Shown here: positions 22,469 through 31,275 of the stretch, one piece after another
Numbering within the stretch: position 1 is the stretch's first letter
Layout of the letters: the number at the start of each line of letters is the position of its first letter
Translations under genes and position numbers: made by a program
The notes under the pieces: model-generated
Told to the model about the DNA's origin: nothing
What the model saw: only the letters and a program-made list of their open reading frames with translations
The model's database searches: none
Assembly (NCBI GenBank): GCA_958413895.1
Contig: CATYVQ010000016.1
Span: 1 to 55,597, forward strand
DNA: 55,597 nt
Source of the DNA: an uncultured Collinsella sp.
GTDB lineage: Bacteria; Actinomycetota; Coriobacteriia; Coriobacteriales; Coriobacteriaceae
Direction: 5' to 3'

Positions 22469-24739
22469 ATGGCTGATTCCAGCAAAAAGATGCAGATCGT
22501 GTTTGCCTCGGCCGAGTGCGCGCCGTTTGTGAAGACCGGTGGCCTGGGCGACGTGGCGGGCTCGCTGCCTGCAGCGCTCGTGCGCGCCGGCGCCGAAGTT
22601 ATCGTGATGGTGCCCAAGTACGCCACCATCAAGGACGAGTATAAGGCGCAGATGGAGCACTTTACCGACTTTTACGTGAGCCTGGGCTGGCGCAACGAGT
22701 ACTGCGGGCTGGAGAAGCTCGAGCACGACGGCGTCACCTATATGTTCGTGGACAACGAGCGCTACTTTGCGCGCGACTATCCGTACGGCTTCTTTGACGA
22801 CGGCGAGCGCTTCGCGTTCTTCTCCAAGGCCATCACCGAGAGCCTGCAGCACCTGCCGGCCGGCTTTGAGTGCGACATCCTGCACTGCAATGACTGGCAG
22901 ACGGCACTGGCGCCCGTGTTTTTGCGCGAGTTCTACCAGGGCCTGCCGCTGTATGACCGCGTCAAGACCGTCTTCTCGATCCACAACGTGGCGTTCCAGG
23001 GCCAGTTTAGCGATACCGTGATGGAGGACATCCTGGGTGTGGCGCACATTCCGGCGGCCGCTTCGCAGCTGCGTTGCGACGCCTGCAGCATCAACTACAT
23101 GCTGGGCGCCCTGCGCTATGCCGATGCTATCACCACGGTGAGCCCCACCTATGCCAACGAGATCCAGACGCCTGAATTTGGCGAGGGCCTGGACGGCGTT
23201 CTGCGCGAGCGTTCGTACGCGCTGCAGGGCATTTTGAATGGCATCGACGTCGCGGGCTTTGACCCGGCGACCGACAAGCGCATTGCCGCCAACTACACCG
23301 TGGAGGACCGTTCCGGCAAGGCCGTATGCAAGGCCAAGCTGCAGGAAGAGCTGGGGCTCGAGGTTCGCGACGACCGTCCGCTCATGGTGATGGTCACGCG
23401 TCTGACGCGCCAGAAGGGCCTAGACCTGGTCATGTACGCGCTCGACCGCATCCTGGCCGGCGGCGTGCAGGTGGCGGTGCTGGGCACCGGCGACCGCGAC
23501 TACGAGGACGGCCTGCGCTACTTCCAGGACAAGTACCCCGGCACCATGGCGGCTCGCATCGAATTTGACCCGGCGCTGTCGCAGCGCATGTATGCTGCCG
23601 CCGACATGTTCCTGATGCCTTCGAAGTTTGAGCCCTGCGGCCTGTCGCAGATCATCGCCATGCGCTACGGTACCCTGCCCATCGTGCGCGAGACCGGCGG
23701 CCTGAAGGACACCGTGATCCCGTACAACGAGTTTACCGGCGAGGGCACGGGCTTCTCGTTTAGCAACTTTAACGGCGACGAGATGGGCGATGCGGTATTC
23801 CGCGCGGCGCGTCTGTTCTGGGATAACCGCGACGCATGGAACCAGCTGGTCACGCAGGCCATGAGCCAGGACTTTAGCTGGACGCGCTCGGCCGATAAGT
23901 ATCTGGACCTGTACTTCTTTATGCACCCGGAGATTGAGAGGCCGGCGGCGGTTGTCGACGAGCCAGAGGCTGTTGCTGAGCCGGTGGCCGCTGAGGAGCC
24001 CAAGGCCGAGGAGAAGCCGGATGAAGCTGAGCCCGCAAAGGCCGAGCCTGAGGTGAAGGCTGAGGTTGCTCCTGAGCCCGAGCCTGCTGCGAAGCCTGCG
24101 GCAAAGAAGACCACGACTCGCAAGACGACAGCTAAGAAGGCTACTGCGACCAAGGCGGCGGCAACCAAAACCACCGCTACCAAGACAACGACCACGCGCA
24201 AGCGCACGACCGCCGCTGCCAAGAAAGCCGCCGAAGCCGAGGCTGCTCCCGAGGTAAAGGCCAAGGTCGCTGAGGCCAAACCGGCCGCCAAGGCTCCGGC
24301 AAAGACTGCTGCCAAGAAGACGACCACAGCCGCCAAGAAGACAACGGCAGCCAAGAAGACAACGGCTACGAAGTCGACGACCACCAAGGCAGCCACGACC
24401 AAGGCAGCCGCAAAGCCAGCCGCCAAAGTCGAGGAGACGCCTGCCGAGCCCAAGGCGGAGGCAACCGTCGAGGCCAAGTCCGCTGCCAAGACCACCACGC
24501 GAAAGCGCACGACGACGGTCAAGAAGACCACGACAAAGGCCGCAACTCCCAAGGCAGAGACTAAGCCTGCTGCTGCCAAAGAGGAGCCCAAGGCCGAGGT
24601 AAAGGCTGCCCCGAAGGACGAGGCCAAGCCTGAGCCCGCCAAGGAAGCCCCGGTCTCCCCCGCCGCTCCGGCCGAGGAAAAGGCTCCGACCAAGAAAACG
24701 TCCGTCCGCAAGGCAACGGCCACCCGCAAGCGCCGCTAG
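22469..24739 (+). CDS. glgA: Glycogen synthase with 265-residue Lys/Ala/Thr-rich tail
   Basis: The 756-aa protein begins with a GT5 synthase: MQIVFASAECAPFVKTGGLG carries the ADP-glucose-binding KTGGLGDV motif, then ILHCNDWQTALAPVF, and the donor-site PSKFEPCGLSQIIAMRYGTL. It adds glucose from ADP-glucose to glycogen. The enzyme ends near residue 490 (usual length about 480). Then comes an acidic Glu/Pro/Ala linker of about 50 residues and a long basic region of KTTTRK, TTAKKA, AAKPAAK-like repeats to the end. ATG 22469 has GGAGA 5 bases upstream; a further ATG at 22457 has no ribosome-binding site. Confidence 0.95.
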   Translation: MADSSKKMQIVFASAECAPFVKTGGLGDVAGSLPAALVRAGAEVIVMVPKYATIKDEYKAQMEHFTDFYVSLGWRNEYCGLEKLEHDGVTYMFVDNERYFARDYPYGFFDDGERFAFFSKAITESLQHLPAGFECDILHCNDWQTALAPVFLREFYQGLPLYDRVKTVFSIHNVAFQGQFSDTVMEDILGVAHIPAAASQLRCDACSINYMLGALRYADAITTVSPTYANEIQTPEFGEGLDGVLRERSYALQGILNGIDVAGFDPATDKRIAANYTVEDRSGKAVCKAKLQEELGLEVRDDRPLMVMVTRLTRQKGLDLVMYALDRILAGGVQVAVLGTGDRDYEDGLRYFQDKYPGTMAARIEFDPALSQRMYAAADMFLMPSKFEPCGLSQIIAMRYGTLPIVRETGGLKDTVIPYNEFTGEGTGFSFSNFNGDEMGDAVFRAARLFWDNRDAWNQLVTQAMSQDFSWTRSADKYLDLYFFMHPEIERPAAVVDEPEAVAEPVAAEEPKAEEKPDEAEPAKAEPEVKAEVAPEPEPAAKPAAKKTTTRKTTAKKATATKAAATKTTATKTTTTRKRTTAAAKKAAEAEAAPEVKAKVAEAKPAAKAPAKTAAKKTTTAAKKTTAAKKTTATKSTTTKAATTKAAAKPAAKVEETPAEPKAEATVEAKSAAKTTTRKRTTTVKKTTTKAATPKAETKPAAAKEEPKAEVKAAPKDEAKPEPAKEAPVSPAAPAEEKAPTKKTSVRKATATRKRR

Positions 24740-24775
24740 CCCACAGACGATTCAAAACCTCATCAAACCCTAAGT

Positions 24776-24808
24776 AAGGGGCGCTCCAACCGGGCGCCCC
24801 TTCTCTGT
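24776..24808 (+). terminator. Terminator after glgA
   Basis: AAGGGGCGC (24776-24784) pairs with GCGCCCCTT (24794-24802), followed by CTCTGTAG. It separates the five-gene glg unit from the GH13-GH77 gene, which then needs its own promoter. Confidence 0.8.
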
Positions 24809-24814
24809 AGGTAG

Positions 24815-24896
24815 TTGGTAAAACGATTTTCTAGGACAACCGTTCGCCGATGGTAAACGGATGTTGTTTATACAGCCTGTGTACAACAGATATACT
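24815..24896 (+). promoter_or_regulatory. Regulatory region of the GH13-GH77 gene
   Basis: TTGGTAAAACGATTTTC (24815-24831) matches the left half of the elements in front of glgB/HAD, and TGGTAAAC recurs at 24850. Further down TGTTGT (24863-24868) and ACAACA (24883-24888) form a loose dyad around TACAGCCTGTGTA. A -10-like TATACT lies at 24891-24896, with no good -35, as expected for a regulated promoter. Assignments other than the repeated motif are tentative. Confidence 0.45.
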
Positions 24897-24957
24897 TACA
24901 TCCTGTGCGTAAAGCCCATGGCCAGCAGGCCGTGATTCTATTGAACTGGACCGTACT

Positions 24958-27900
24958 ATGAGATTGATACACAACAGCCGTCTGCCGCAGTTTCGCACTC
25001 CGTTTGGCGCTGTGACCACAGGAACAACCCTTTCGCTCTCCGTGATTCTGGAGGACGCCGATCCCGCGCAGGCAACGCTTACGCTGCGCACCTGGGTCGA
25101 TGAGATTGGTGAGTCTCGGTATCCTATGACGCACGAGGGCGACGGCATATTTACCGTAGAGCTTGAGTGCACCGAGCCCTGTCTTATCTGGTACAGCTTT
25201 ATCTGCAATATTGAAGGCCAGCCCGAGGTCCGCTTGGGCGCACTGCAAGGACGTACCGGCGGCGAAGGCGTAACCTACGACTACGCCGAGGTGCCGTCAT
25301 TCCAGGTCACCGTCTACAAACACCGTGAGAACCGTCCTACCTGGTACGAGCGCGGTATGGTCTACCAGATCTTCCCCGATCGCTATGCCCGCGACGAGCA
25401 CTGGCGCGAGCGCACGCTGGCCGAGGTCGAAAAACCGCGTAAGGGCATTCAGCGCCGCATGGTCGAGGACTGGAACGAGCCGCCTGTGTACGAGCGCGCC
25501 GAGGACGGCTCCATCAAGACCTGGGACTTTTACGGCGGATCGCTCAAGGGTATCCAGGGAGACCTGCCCCGCATCGCCGAGCTGGGCTTTACGGCCATCT
25601 ACCTCAACCCCATTTTTGAGGCCGCGAGCAACCACCGCTACGACACGGCCGACTACACCAAGATCGACCCGATTCTGGGCACCGAGCAGGACTTTACCGA
25701 GCTGTGTCAGGCAGCCGAGAAGCTCGGAATTTCCATCATCCTGGACGGCGTCTTCAACCACACGGGCGACGATTCGATCTACTTCAACCGCTACGGCAAC
25801 TACCCCGGCGTGGGCGCGTGGCAGAGCGAGGATTCGCCTTGGCGCGATGCGTTTTATTTTCACGAGGACGGCTCGTACGACTGTTGGTGGGGCGTGGGCA
25901 ATATGCCCGCCATCAATGAGAGATCCGAACTGGTGCGCGAGCGGCTCCTGGGCAAGGACGGCGTCATTCGTAAATGGCTGCGCGCCGGCGCTCACGGCTG
26001 GCGCCTGGATGTGGCCGACGAGCTTTCTGATGACTTCCTGACCGAGATCAAAAAGGCCGTGCTCGCCGAGAAGCCCGACGCGCTGCTGCTCGGCGAGGTC
26101 TGGGAAGATGCCTCCAACAAGATCAGCTACGGCCATCTGCGTCGGTATCTACAAGGCTCCGAGCTCGACTCGGCCATGGATTACCCCTTCCGCGACATGG
26201 TCATCGGCTTTTTGATGGGCTACAAAAACGCCTACCAAGCTGCCGAGGATATCGAGACCCTACGCGAGAACTATCCGCGTGAGGCCCTGTCTTGCGCGCT
26301 CAACCTGCTGTCGAGCCACGACCGTCCGCGCATTATCTCGGTGCTCGGCGGCGGCCCCGACGAGTCGCAGCTGCCCGAGTGCGAGCGCAGCAAATGGCGC
26401 CTGGACGAGAACGCGATGGGCCTGGCCAAGAGCCGTTTTTGGCTCGCGACGCTCATGCAGATGACGTTCCCGGGCGTTCCCTCAATCTATTACGGTGACG
26501 AGTACGGCTTGGAGGGACTCACCGATCCGGGTAATCGCCGCACCATGCCGACCAAGGAAGACCTCCACGACTTCGATACGTTTGCGATCGTCAAGAACGC
26601 ATCCGCTGTGCGCCGCGCGCTGCCGTTTATGATCGATGGCGAGATCAAGGCCTTCGCGCTCAATGACGAAGTGCTGGCCTACAACCGTACCGGTAAAGAC
26701 GGCGAGTCCGCGACCGTCATCATCAACCGCAGCCTGCGCAATTCACACCGCGTGACGGTTCCGGCGCTCGACGAATGTGCGAGTGACGTGATCAGCGGTC
26801 ATGAGTGCGAGATCCACAACGGTACGGTCACGCTCGATCTGTATCCGCTGGGCTCGTCGATCATCTATCACCATGCCGAGCAGCGCCTGCAGGAACCTCT
26901 CGATCACGGTGCGGGTGTTGTGTGCCATATCACATCGGTTCCGTCCGACGACGGCAAGCCCGGTACGATCGGCGCGCCCACGCGTCGCTTTATCGACCAT
27001 CTGGCCGCCATGGGCATGCGCTACTGGCAGGTTCTCCCCGTCAACCCCACGGACTTCTTCCGCTCCCCTTACGCCGGTCCTTCGGCCTTTGCAGGCAATA
27101 TCGACCTGCTACCCGAGAGCCACGAGGAGCTGGCAGCCGACTTTGAAACCTGGAAGGCCCGCGGCGGCGAGGATGCCGACCCACTGTACACCGCGTTTAA
27201 ACATCGCAATGCCGATTGGCTCGAGAAATACTGCGTCTACATGGCCGTTAAGAAGTACTTTGAGGGCGAGACGCGCCATGATTGGCCGGCAGATGTCGCG
27301 CGCTACAACGAGCATCTGATCGACGACAAGCGCTTCCACAACGAGGCCGAGCTTCAGGCGTACATGCAGTACCGCTTTGACTTGGCTTGGTGCGAGCTCA
27401 TGAACTATGCGCACAAGAAGGGCATCGAGGTTATCGGCGATATTCCTATGTACGTGTCGGACGATTCGGCAGACGCGTGGAGCGAGCCCGAGAACTTCTG
27501 GCTGTCCGATACCGGCAAGGCGATTGAGATTTCCGGTGCGCCGCCCGACAACTTTGCAACCGAGGGCCAGGTGTGGGGCAACCCGACGTTCCGCTGGGAC
27601 CACATGAAGCAGAACGGCTATAGCTGGTGGATGGATCGCCTGCGCCGCGCGTTCTCGCTCTACGACCGCGTGCGCCTGGATCACTTCCTGGGATTCCACA
27701 GCTATTTCAGCATTCCCGCGGGCAAAGCATGCGTCGACGGCCGCTGGCTGGCGGGCCCGGGCAAGGACCTGTTCCAGACTGCCTACGACGAGCTGGGTCC
27801 GCTCAACTTTATCGCCGAGGACCTGGGCTATTTGACGCCCGGTGTTCACGCCATGGCTTCGACCTGTGGCTTCCCCGGCATGGACGTGCTGGAGTTTAGC

Positions 27901-28254
27901 GACTACGACGTTCGTTGCGGTGTGCATCCCACGCCCGGCAAGATTCTGTACACCTCGACGCACGATACGTCGACGCTGGCCGGTTGGTGCACGCGTTCCT
28001 TTGCGGGCGGCGATGAACCGAGCGGTGTTGAGGTGGCGGCAAAGTTGATGAGCGACGCGCTGGCAAGCGACGCTCCCCTGGTGATGATGCCGCTGCAGGA
28101 TGTCCTGGGGCTTGGCGACGACGCGCGCATGAACGTTCCGGGCGTGGCCACGGGCAACTGGACCTGGCAGGCTGACGAGGCGGACATTGCGGCCGCCGAG
28201 AACAAAACCGCACAGCTCCTGCGCAACAACCATAGATTCTGGGGCGAAGCGTGA
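24958..28254 (+). CDS. Bifunctional GH13 alpha-glycosidase - GH77 4-alpha-glucanotransferase
   Basis: A 1098-aa fusion. Residues about 1-115 are an N-terminal CBM34-like beta-domain, then GH13 neopullulanase/cyclomaltodextrinase type: LGFTAIYLNPIFEAASNHRY, nucleophile Asp in GWRLDVADELSDD, Glu in LLGEVWEDASNK, Asp in NLLSSHDRPRIIS. From about residue 640 the chain becomes MalQ (GH77): SPYAGPSAFAGNIDLL, VWGNPTFRWDHMKQNGY, nucleophile Asp in DRVRLDHFLGFHS, Glu in FIAEDLGYLTPGV, Asp in TSTHDTSTLAGW. Together they would hydrolyse and disproportionate maltodextrins, feeding GlgP. No tail or signal peptide, so cytoplasmic. Both active sites look intact. The Shine-Dalgarno sequence is weak (GGA). 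Confidence 0.94.
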   Translation: MRLIHNSRLPQFRTPFGAVTTGTTLSLSVILEDADPAQATLTLRTWVDEIGESRYPMTHEGDGIFTVELECTEPCLIWYSFICNIEGQPEVRLGALQGRTGGEGVTYDYAEVPSFQVTVYKHRENRPTWYERGMVYQIFPDRYARDEHWRERTLAEVEKPRKGIQRRMVEDWNEPPVYERAEDGSIKTWDFYGGSLKGIQGDLPRIAELGFTAIYLNPIFEAASNHRYDTADYTKIDPILGTEQDFTELCQAAEKLGISIILDGVFNHTGDDSIYFNRYGNYPGVGAWQSEDSPWRDAFYFHEDGSYDCWWGVGNMPAINERSELVRERLLGKDGVIRKWLRAGAHGWRLDVADELSDDFLTEIKKAVLAEKPDALLLGEVWEDASNKISYGHLRRYLQGSELDSAMDYPFRDMVIGFLMGYKNAYQAAEDIETLRENYPREALSCALNLLSSHDRPRIISVLGGGPDESQLPECERSKWRLDENAMGLAKSRFWLATLMQMTFPGVPSIYYGDEYGLEGLTDPGNRRTMPTKEDLHDFDTFAIVKNASAVRRALPFMIDGEIKAFALNDEVLAYNRTGKDGESATVIINRSLRNSHRVTVPALDECASDVISGHECEIHNGTVTLDLYPLGSSIIYHHAEQRLQEPLDHGAGVVCHITSVPSDDGKPGTIGAPTRRFIDHLAAMGMRYWQVLPVNPTDFFRSPYAGPSAFAGNIDLLPESHEELAADFETWKARGGEDADPLYTAFKHRNADWLEKYCVYMAVKKYFEGETRHDWPADVARYNEHLIDDKRFHNEAELQAYMQYRFDLAWCELMNYAHKKGIEVIGDIPMYVSDDSADAWSEPENFWLSDTGKAIEISGAPPDNFATEGQVWGNPTFRWDHMKQNGYSWWMDRLRRAFSLYDRVRLDHFLGFHSYFSIPAGKACVDGRWLAGPGKDLFQTAYDELGPLNFIAEDLGYLTPGVHAMASTCGFPGMDVLEFSDYDVRCGVHPTPGKILYTSTHDTSTLAGWCTRSFAGGDEPSGVEVAAKLMSDALASDAPLVMMPLQDVLGLGDDARMNVPGVATGNWTWQADEADIAAAENKTAQLLRNNHRFWGEA

Positions 28255-28298
28255 TAAAACCCCCGATATAGGGTACAGTTACAGACGTTTGAATTTTT

Positions 28299-28324
28299 GC
28301 GGGCAGAGTAATCTGCCCGCTTTG
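28299..28324 (+). terminator. Terminator after the GH13-GH77 gene
   Basis: GCGGGCAGA-gtaa-TCTGCCCGC is a perfect 9-bp stem followed by TTTGT. It ends the maltodextrin gene just before fmdB, whose AAGGAAG site follows within 20 bases. Confidence 0.82.
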
Positions 28325-28342
28325 TGCTGAAAAGGAAGTATT

Positions 28343-28579
28343 ATGGCGCGCTACGATTACAAGTGCTCGAGCTGCGGCAACGTGTTTGAGGTTGAGCATC
28401 CCATGTCCGAGACTCCCGAGGTCGTGTGCCCCAGCTGCGGTGCCCCGGCGGCCAAGACGTTCTCGGCCAGCGGCATTAAATTTGAGGGCAGCGGTTTCTA
28501 CAACACCGACCAGCGCAGCGGCGGCTCCAGCACCAACGCCACGAGCGGCTGCTGCGCCAACTGCCCGCACAGCCACTAG
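28343..28579 (+). CDS. FmdB-family zinc ribbon protein
   Basis: The 78-aa protein starts ARYDYKCSSCGNVFEV with a second CPSCGAPAAKTF knuckle, the two Cys pairs of the FmdB/CxxC_CxxC_SSSS zinc ribbon, followed by a Ser/Gly-rich tail that ends in CCANCPHSH with extra Cys and His residues. Family members are small putative regulators of unknown target, first noted near formamidase genes. AAGGAAG lies 5-6 bases before the ATG. It is monocistronic, between two terminators. Confidence 0.88.
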   Translation: MARYDYKCSSCGNVFEVEHPMSETPEVVCPSCGAPAAKTFSASGIKFEGSGFYNTDQRSGGSSTNATSGCCANCPHSH

Positions 28580-28590
28580 GAACAACGCGG

Positions 28591-28627
28591 CCCCGCGATC
28601 AACGCCGATCGCGGGGCTATTTCTTTG
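28591..28627 (+). terminator. Terminator after fmdB
   Basis: CCCCGCGATC (28591-28600) and GATCGCGGGG (28607-28616) pair perfectly around AACGCC, followed by CTATTTCTTT. A good intrinsic terminator 11 bases after the fmdB stop. Confidence 0.9.
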
Positions 28628-28666
28628 CTCTATGGGTAGCTAATCAAGGTACCCAGGTTTCCTTGT

Positions 28667-28736
28667 GAGTTGCGGTGAAATAAGGACTGTTTGGCGGGTA
28701 GAAGCGGCTTTTCAATCCCTATTTCACCGCAACTTA
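28667..28736. repeat. REPIN-like element, copy 1
   Basis: Arms AGTTGCGGTGAAATA (28668-28682) and TATTTCACCGCAACT (28720-28734) are perfect inverted copies around a 37-base centre that begins AGGACTG. A second copy with the same length and ends but a different centre is at 44888-44956. Both copies lie between convergent genes (here fmdB and rsmB). Confidence 0.8.
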
Positions 28737-28740
28737 GTAG

Positions 28741-30141
28741 TTACTTGCGGACCAGTCTGGCGCAGAAGTGGCCATCGTAGGAGTCGGCGTTTACCGGCAC
28801 GCTTTGGAAGAGGCCTCGATCGTTCTGGCGTACGGATACGAGCTTCTTGGCCTGATCGAACTCGGGGAGTTGCAGGATCTGCGCCTCGGAGAGCGGTGCG
28901 ACACTAAAGTCGGCCCCCTCGGGAGAGGCCAAAAAGGCATCCACGACCTGCGTGTTCTCTTCATCAAAAACCGAGCAGGTGGCATAGATGAGCTCTCCGC
29001 CGGCGGCCACGCGCGCAGAAGCCTCCTTAAGCATCGTCAGCTGAAGCTTGGGTAACTCGGCCATTACATCATTCTCGGTTAGGCGCCACGGGATCTCAGG
29101 ATGACGGCGCATGGTGCCGGTGCCCGAACACGGCGCATCGATAAAGACCGTGTCGAACTTAACCGGCTTGCCAAGCATGGCATCAAACGACGTCAATACT
29201 TCATCAAGCTCGCAGGCATCACCCGAAACCGTACGAACGCCCTGAATATCAGCCTTGTGCAGGCGAGCGAGATTCAGATCGCACTTGCGATCATGCAGAT
29301 CGAGCGCCGTATGCTGACGCTCATACCCCGCACGCTTGGCCTGGCACATCATCACATAGGTCTTGGTGCCACGACCGGCACCAATCTCAAGACAGCTACC
29401 AGGGCGCGTGGCAGCTGTAGCGATAAGCTGCGCGTTAAGGTCCGAGGCCACCGCGGCAGCATGCTCAAATACGCCCGACGCAACCGTAACCTGGGCATCA
29501 ACCGGGGCATGGCAGCCTGGGAAGACAGGCGCGACGAGCTGCGAGATATACGGATCGGGCTTGGTCGCAAAGGCATTCTCATGCAGGGCCAGCGGCGCGG
29601 GGGCCAGATTGCCGGCAAAGTTAAGCGCACCCTCTGGCGTGTCAAACGACGCCATAATACGAGCGCACAACCAGCGCGGCAGACCCATCAGGCGCGACAG
29701 ACGAACCAAGCGCCGCTCAGACTCATCCACATCGGACGCAGTAGCAAAGTCATCAACATTGTCAGCAACCTTATGCAGTACAGCATTGGCCAAGCCAGCG
29801 GCGGACTTAGCGCCGCAGCGAACCAGCTCAACACCCTGACTCACCGCAACGCGGCCTGGGGTATGAAGGTAGAGCATCTCGAAGGCCGAGATACGAAGCG
29901 CCATGCGAACACGCGGCGCAACCTTTTTAGGCTTATCGAGAAACTGATCGAGCAACTCGTCCAAAATACCCTGCGTGGCGGCAACACCCAGCGCCAAGCG
30001 GGCAGCAAAGGCGGAATCGCGCTGGTCAATGGCTTTGGCGGAAGCGCGGGAAGACAACACGTCGCGCGCGTACATACCGCGGCGATCGGCCTCCATCAAC
30101 ACATCGAGCGCAAGCTTGCGCGCGGGAGACAACTTGCTCAT
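28741..30141 (-). CDS. rsmB: 16S rRNA m5C967 methyltransferase
   Basis: The 466-aa protein has an N-terminal NusB-like RNA-binding domain (SPARKLALDVLMEADRRGMY, VSQGVELVRCGAKSAAGLAN) and a C-terminal SAM-dependent methyltransferase with SCLEIGAGRGTKTYVM, the catalytic Cys motifs VFIDAPCSGTGTMRRHPEIP and IYATCSVFDEENTQ. It methylates a cytosine in helix 31 of 16S rRNA. ATG 30141 overlaps the fmt stop as ATGA; the frame is open 5 codons further inside fmt. The def-fmt-rsmB order is widely conserved. It ends at a repeat element and converges on fmdB. Confidence 0.92.
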   Translation of the reverse strand: MSKLSPARKLALDVLMEADRRGMYARDVLSSRASAKAIDQRDSAFAARLALGVAATQGILDELLDQFLDKPKKVAPRVRMALRISAFEMLYLHTPGRVAVSQGVELVRCGAKSAAGLANAVLHKVADNVDDFATASDVDESERRLVRLSRLMGLPRWLCARIMASFDTPEGALNFAGNLAPAPLALHENAFATKPDPYISQLVAPVFPGCHAPVDAQVTVASGVFEHAAAVASDLNAQLIATAATRPGSCLEIGAGRGTKTYVMMCQAKRAGYERQHTALDLHDRKCDLNLARLHKADIQGVRTVSGDACELDEVLTSFDAMLGKPVKFDTVFIDAPCSGTGTMRRHPEIPWRLTENDVMAELPKLQLTMLKEASARVAAGGELIYATCSVFDEENTQVVDAFLASPEGADFSVAPLSEAQILQLPEFDQAKKLVSVRQNDRGLFQSVPVNADSYDGHFCARLVRK

Positions 30142-31058
30142 GACAGAACACCCCACGTAAGATCAGCACCCTGCAGGCCGGCAGCCCAGGCAGAAGCAGC
30201 CATAGCACGCTTGCCGTCGGGCTTAACCTCGAGCAGTTCAACCGCACCATCGGAAAGTCCCAGGTAAACACGCTTGCTCTTAACGGCAACAGCGCCCTCG
30301 CCAAGCGACACATCAGCGGGCGCAGCATCGAGCACGCGAACCGACTTGCCGGCAATTACACAACGGGCAGGCGCGGTATCGGACGAGGCAAGCACATGAC
30401 GCACGCAATCAAGCGCCGCCATCTGAGGATCCAGACGCATCTCCTGCTTAGAAATCTTGGCAGCATGGGTAACAAGCGACTCATCCTGTTCAGTCCACAC
30501 AACGGTACCATCGGCAAGCGAAGGAAGCGTATCGGCAAGCAATTTACCGCCAAGCTCACCAAGCTCCATGGTCAGCGCCTCAGCATGCTTACCGGCAACC
30601 GAAGTCGAGGCCTGGGCACAATAAGCACCAGTATCCACGCCATGCCCAATACGCATAATGGAAACTCCAGCAACCTCATCACCAGCAAGAATGGCACGCT
30701 GAATAGGAGCAGCCCCACGCCAACGAGGCAGCAAGGACGCATGAACGTTCACAATGCCGAGCGGTGCCATATGCAGCACGTCATCAGGCAAAATGCAGCC
30801 ATAAGCAGCCACACAGAAAATATCAGCTCGCGCTGCATGGAGCGCCTCAACAACCTCAGGCGTCATACGATTGGCCTCAACGACCGGCAACCCCAGCTCA
30901 AGCGCCTTGGCCTTAACAGGAGACGGCTCAAGCTTCTTACCACGTCCACGAACAGCATCCGGACGAGTAACAACAAGCGCAATCTCATTCCCAGCCTCAA
31001 CAAGCGAAGTCAAAGAAGGCACAGCAAAATCAGGCGTACCCATAAACACAATACGCAT
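30138..31058 (-). CDS. fmt: Methionyl-tRNA formyltransferase
   Basis: The 306-aa protein begins MRIVFMGTPDFAVPSLTSLV and contains VKAKALELGLPVVE, NVHASLLPRWRGAAPIQRAI (the SLLP formyl-THF site) and MRIGHGVDTGAYCAQ, then an OB-like C-terminal domain. It formylates initiator Met-tRNA using 10-formyl-THF, pairing functionally with def upstream. GGGGAGA precedes the ATG by 8 bases. Unlike the usual tight def-fmt pair, 330 bases with a terminator-like hairpin and a long inverted repeat separate them here. Confidence 0.95.
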   Translation of the reverse strand: MRIVFMGTPDFAVPSLTSLVEAGNEIALVVTRPDAVRGRGKKLEPSPVKAKALELGLPVVEANRMTPEVVEALHAARADIFCVAAYGCILPDDVLHMAPLGIVNVHASLLPRWRGAAPIQRAILAGDEVAGVSIMRIGHGVDTGAYCAQASTSVAGKHAEALTMELGELGGKLLADTLPSLADGTVVWTEQDESLVTHAAKISKQEMRLDPQMAALDCVRHVLASSDTAPARCVIAGKSVRVLDAAPADVSLGEGAVAVKSKRVYLGLSDGAVELLEVKPDGKRAMAASAWAAGLQGADLTWGVLS

Positions 31059-31159
31059 AAAGAACGTCTCCCCTCAACCAAAGCCGAGACGGCTACAAAG
31101 AACAGCGGAAAGCCAAGTCACTAGCCCATCCGCAATAACAATTCAACAAGAACAAATAT

Positions 31160-31201
31160 ACCCAAAACCAAAGAAAGAGCCGCAATAAAAGCAGCTCTTT
31201 C
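31160..31201 (-). terminator. Possible terminator between def and fmt
   Basis: On the minus strand GAAAGAGC (31201-31194) pairs with GCTCTTTC (31180-31173), followed by TTTGGTTTTGGG. This may end the priA-def transcript, so fmt-rsmB would need a promoter inside 31059-31160; a TTGAAT then TAGTGA with 17-base spacing is a weak candidate. The rest of this 330-base gap is A-rich and non-coding plus the repeat at 31276-31377. Confidence 0.5.
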
Positions 31202-31275
31202 AGCAAAGCAATTATCAGCGAAGACGCCCTTCCCTGGCCCGACGGCACCCGGGCGAAACCAAGAGCGACAACGTA

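Noticed and set aside
23945..24739. The GlgA tail as a frameshift artefact or separate gene
   Set aside because: It is in frame with the synthase, has its own consistent Lys/Ala/Thr pattern, ends at a stop followed by a terminator, and GlgB has a similar tail.
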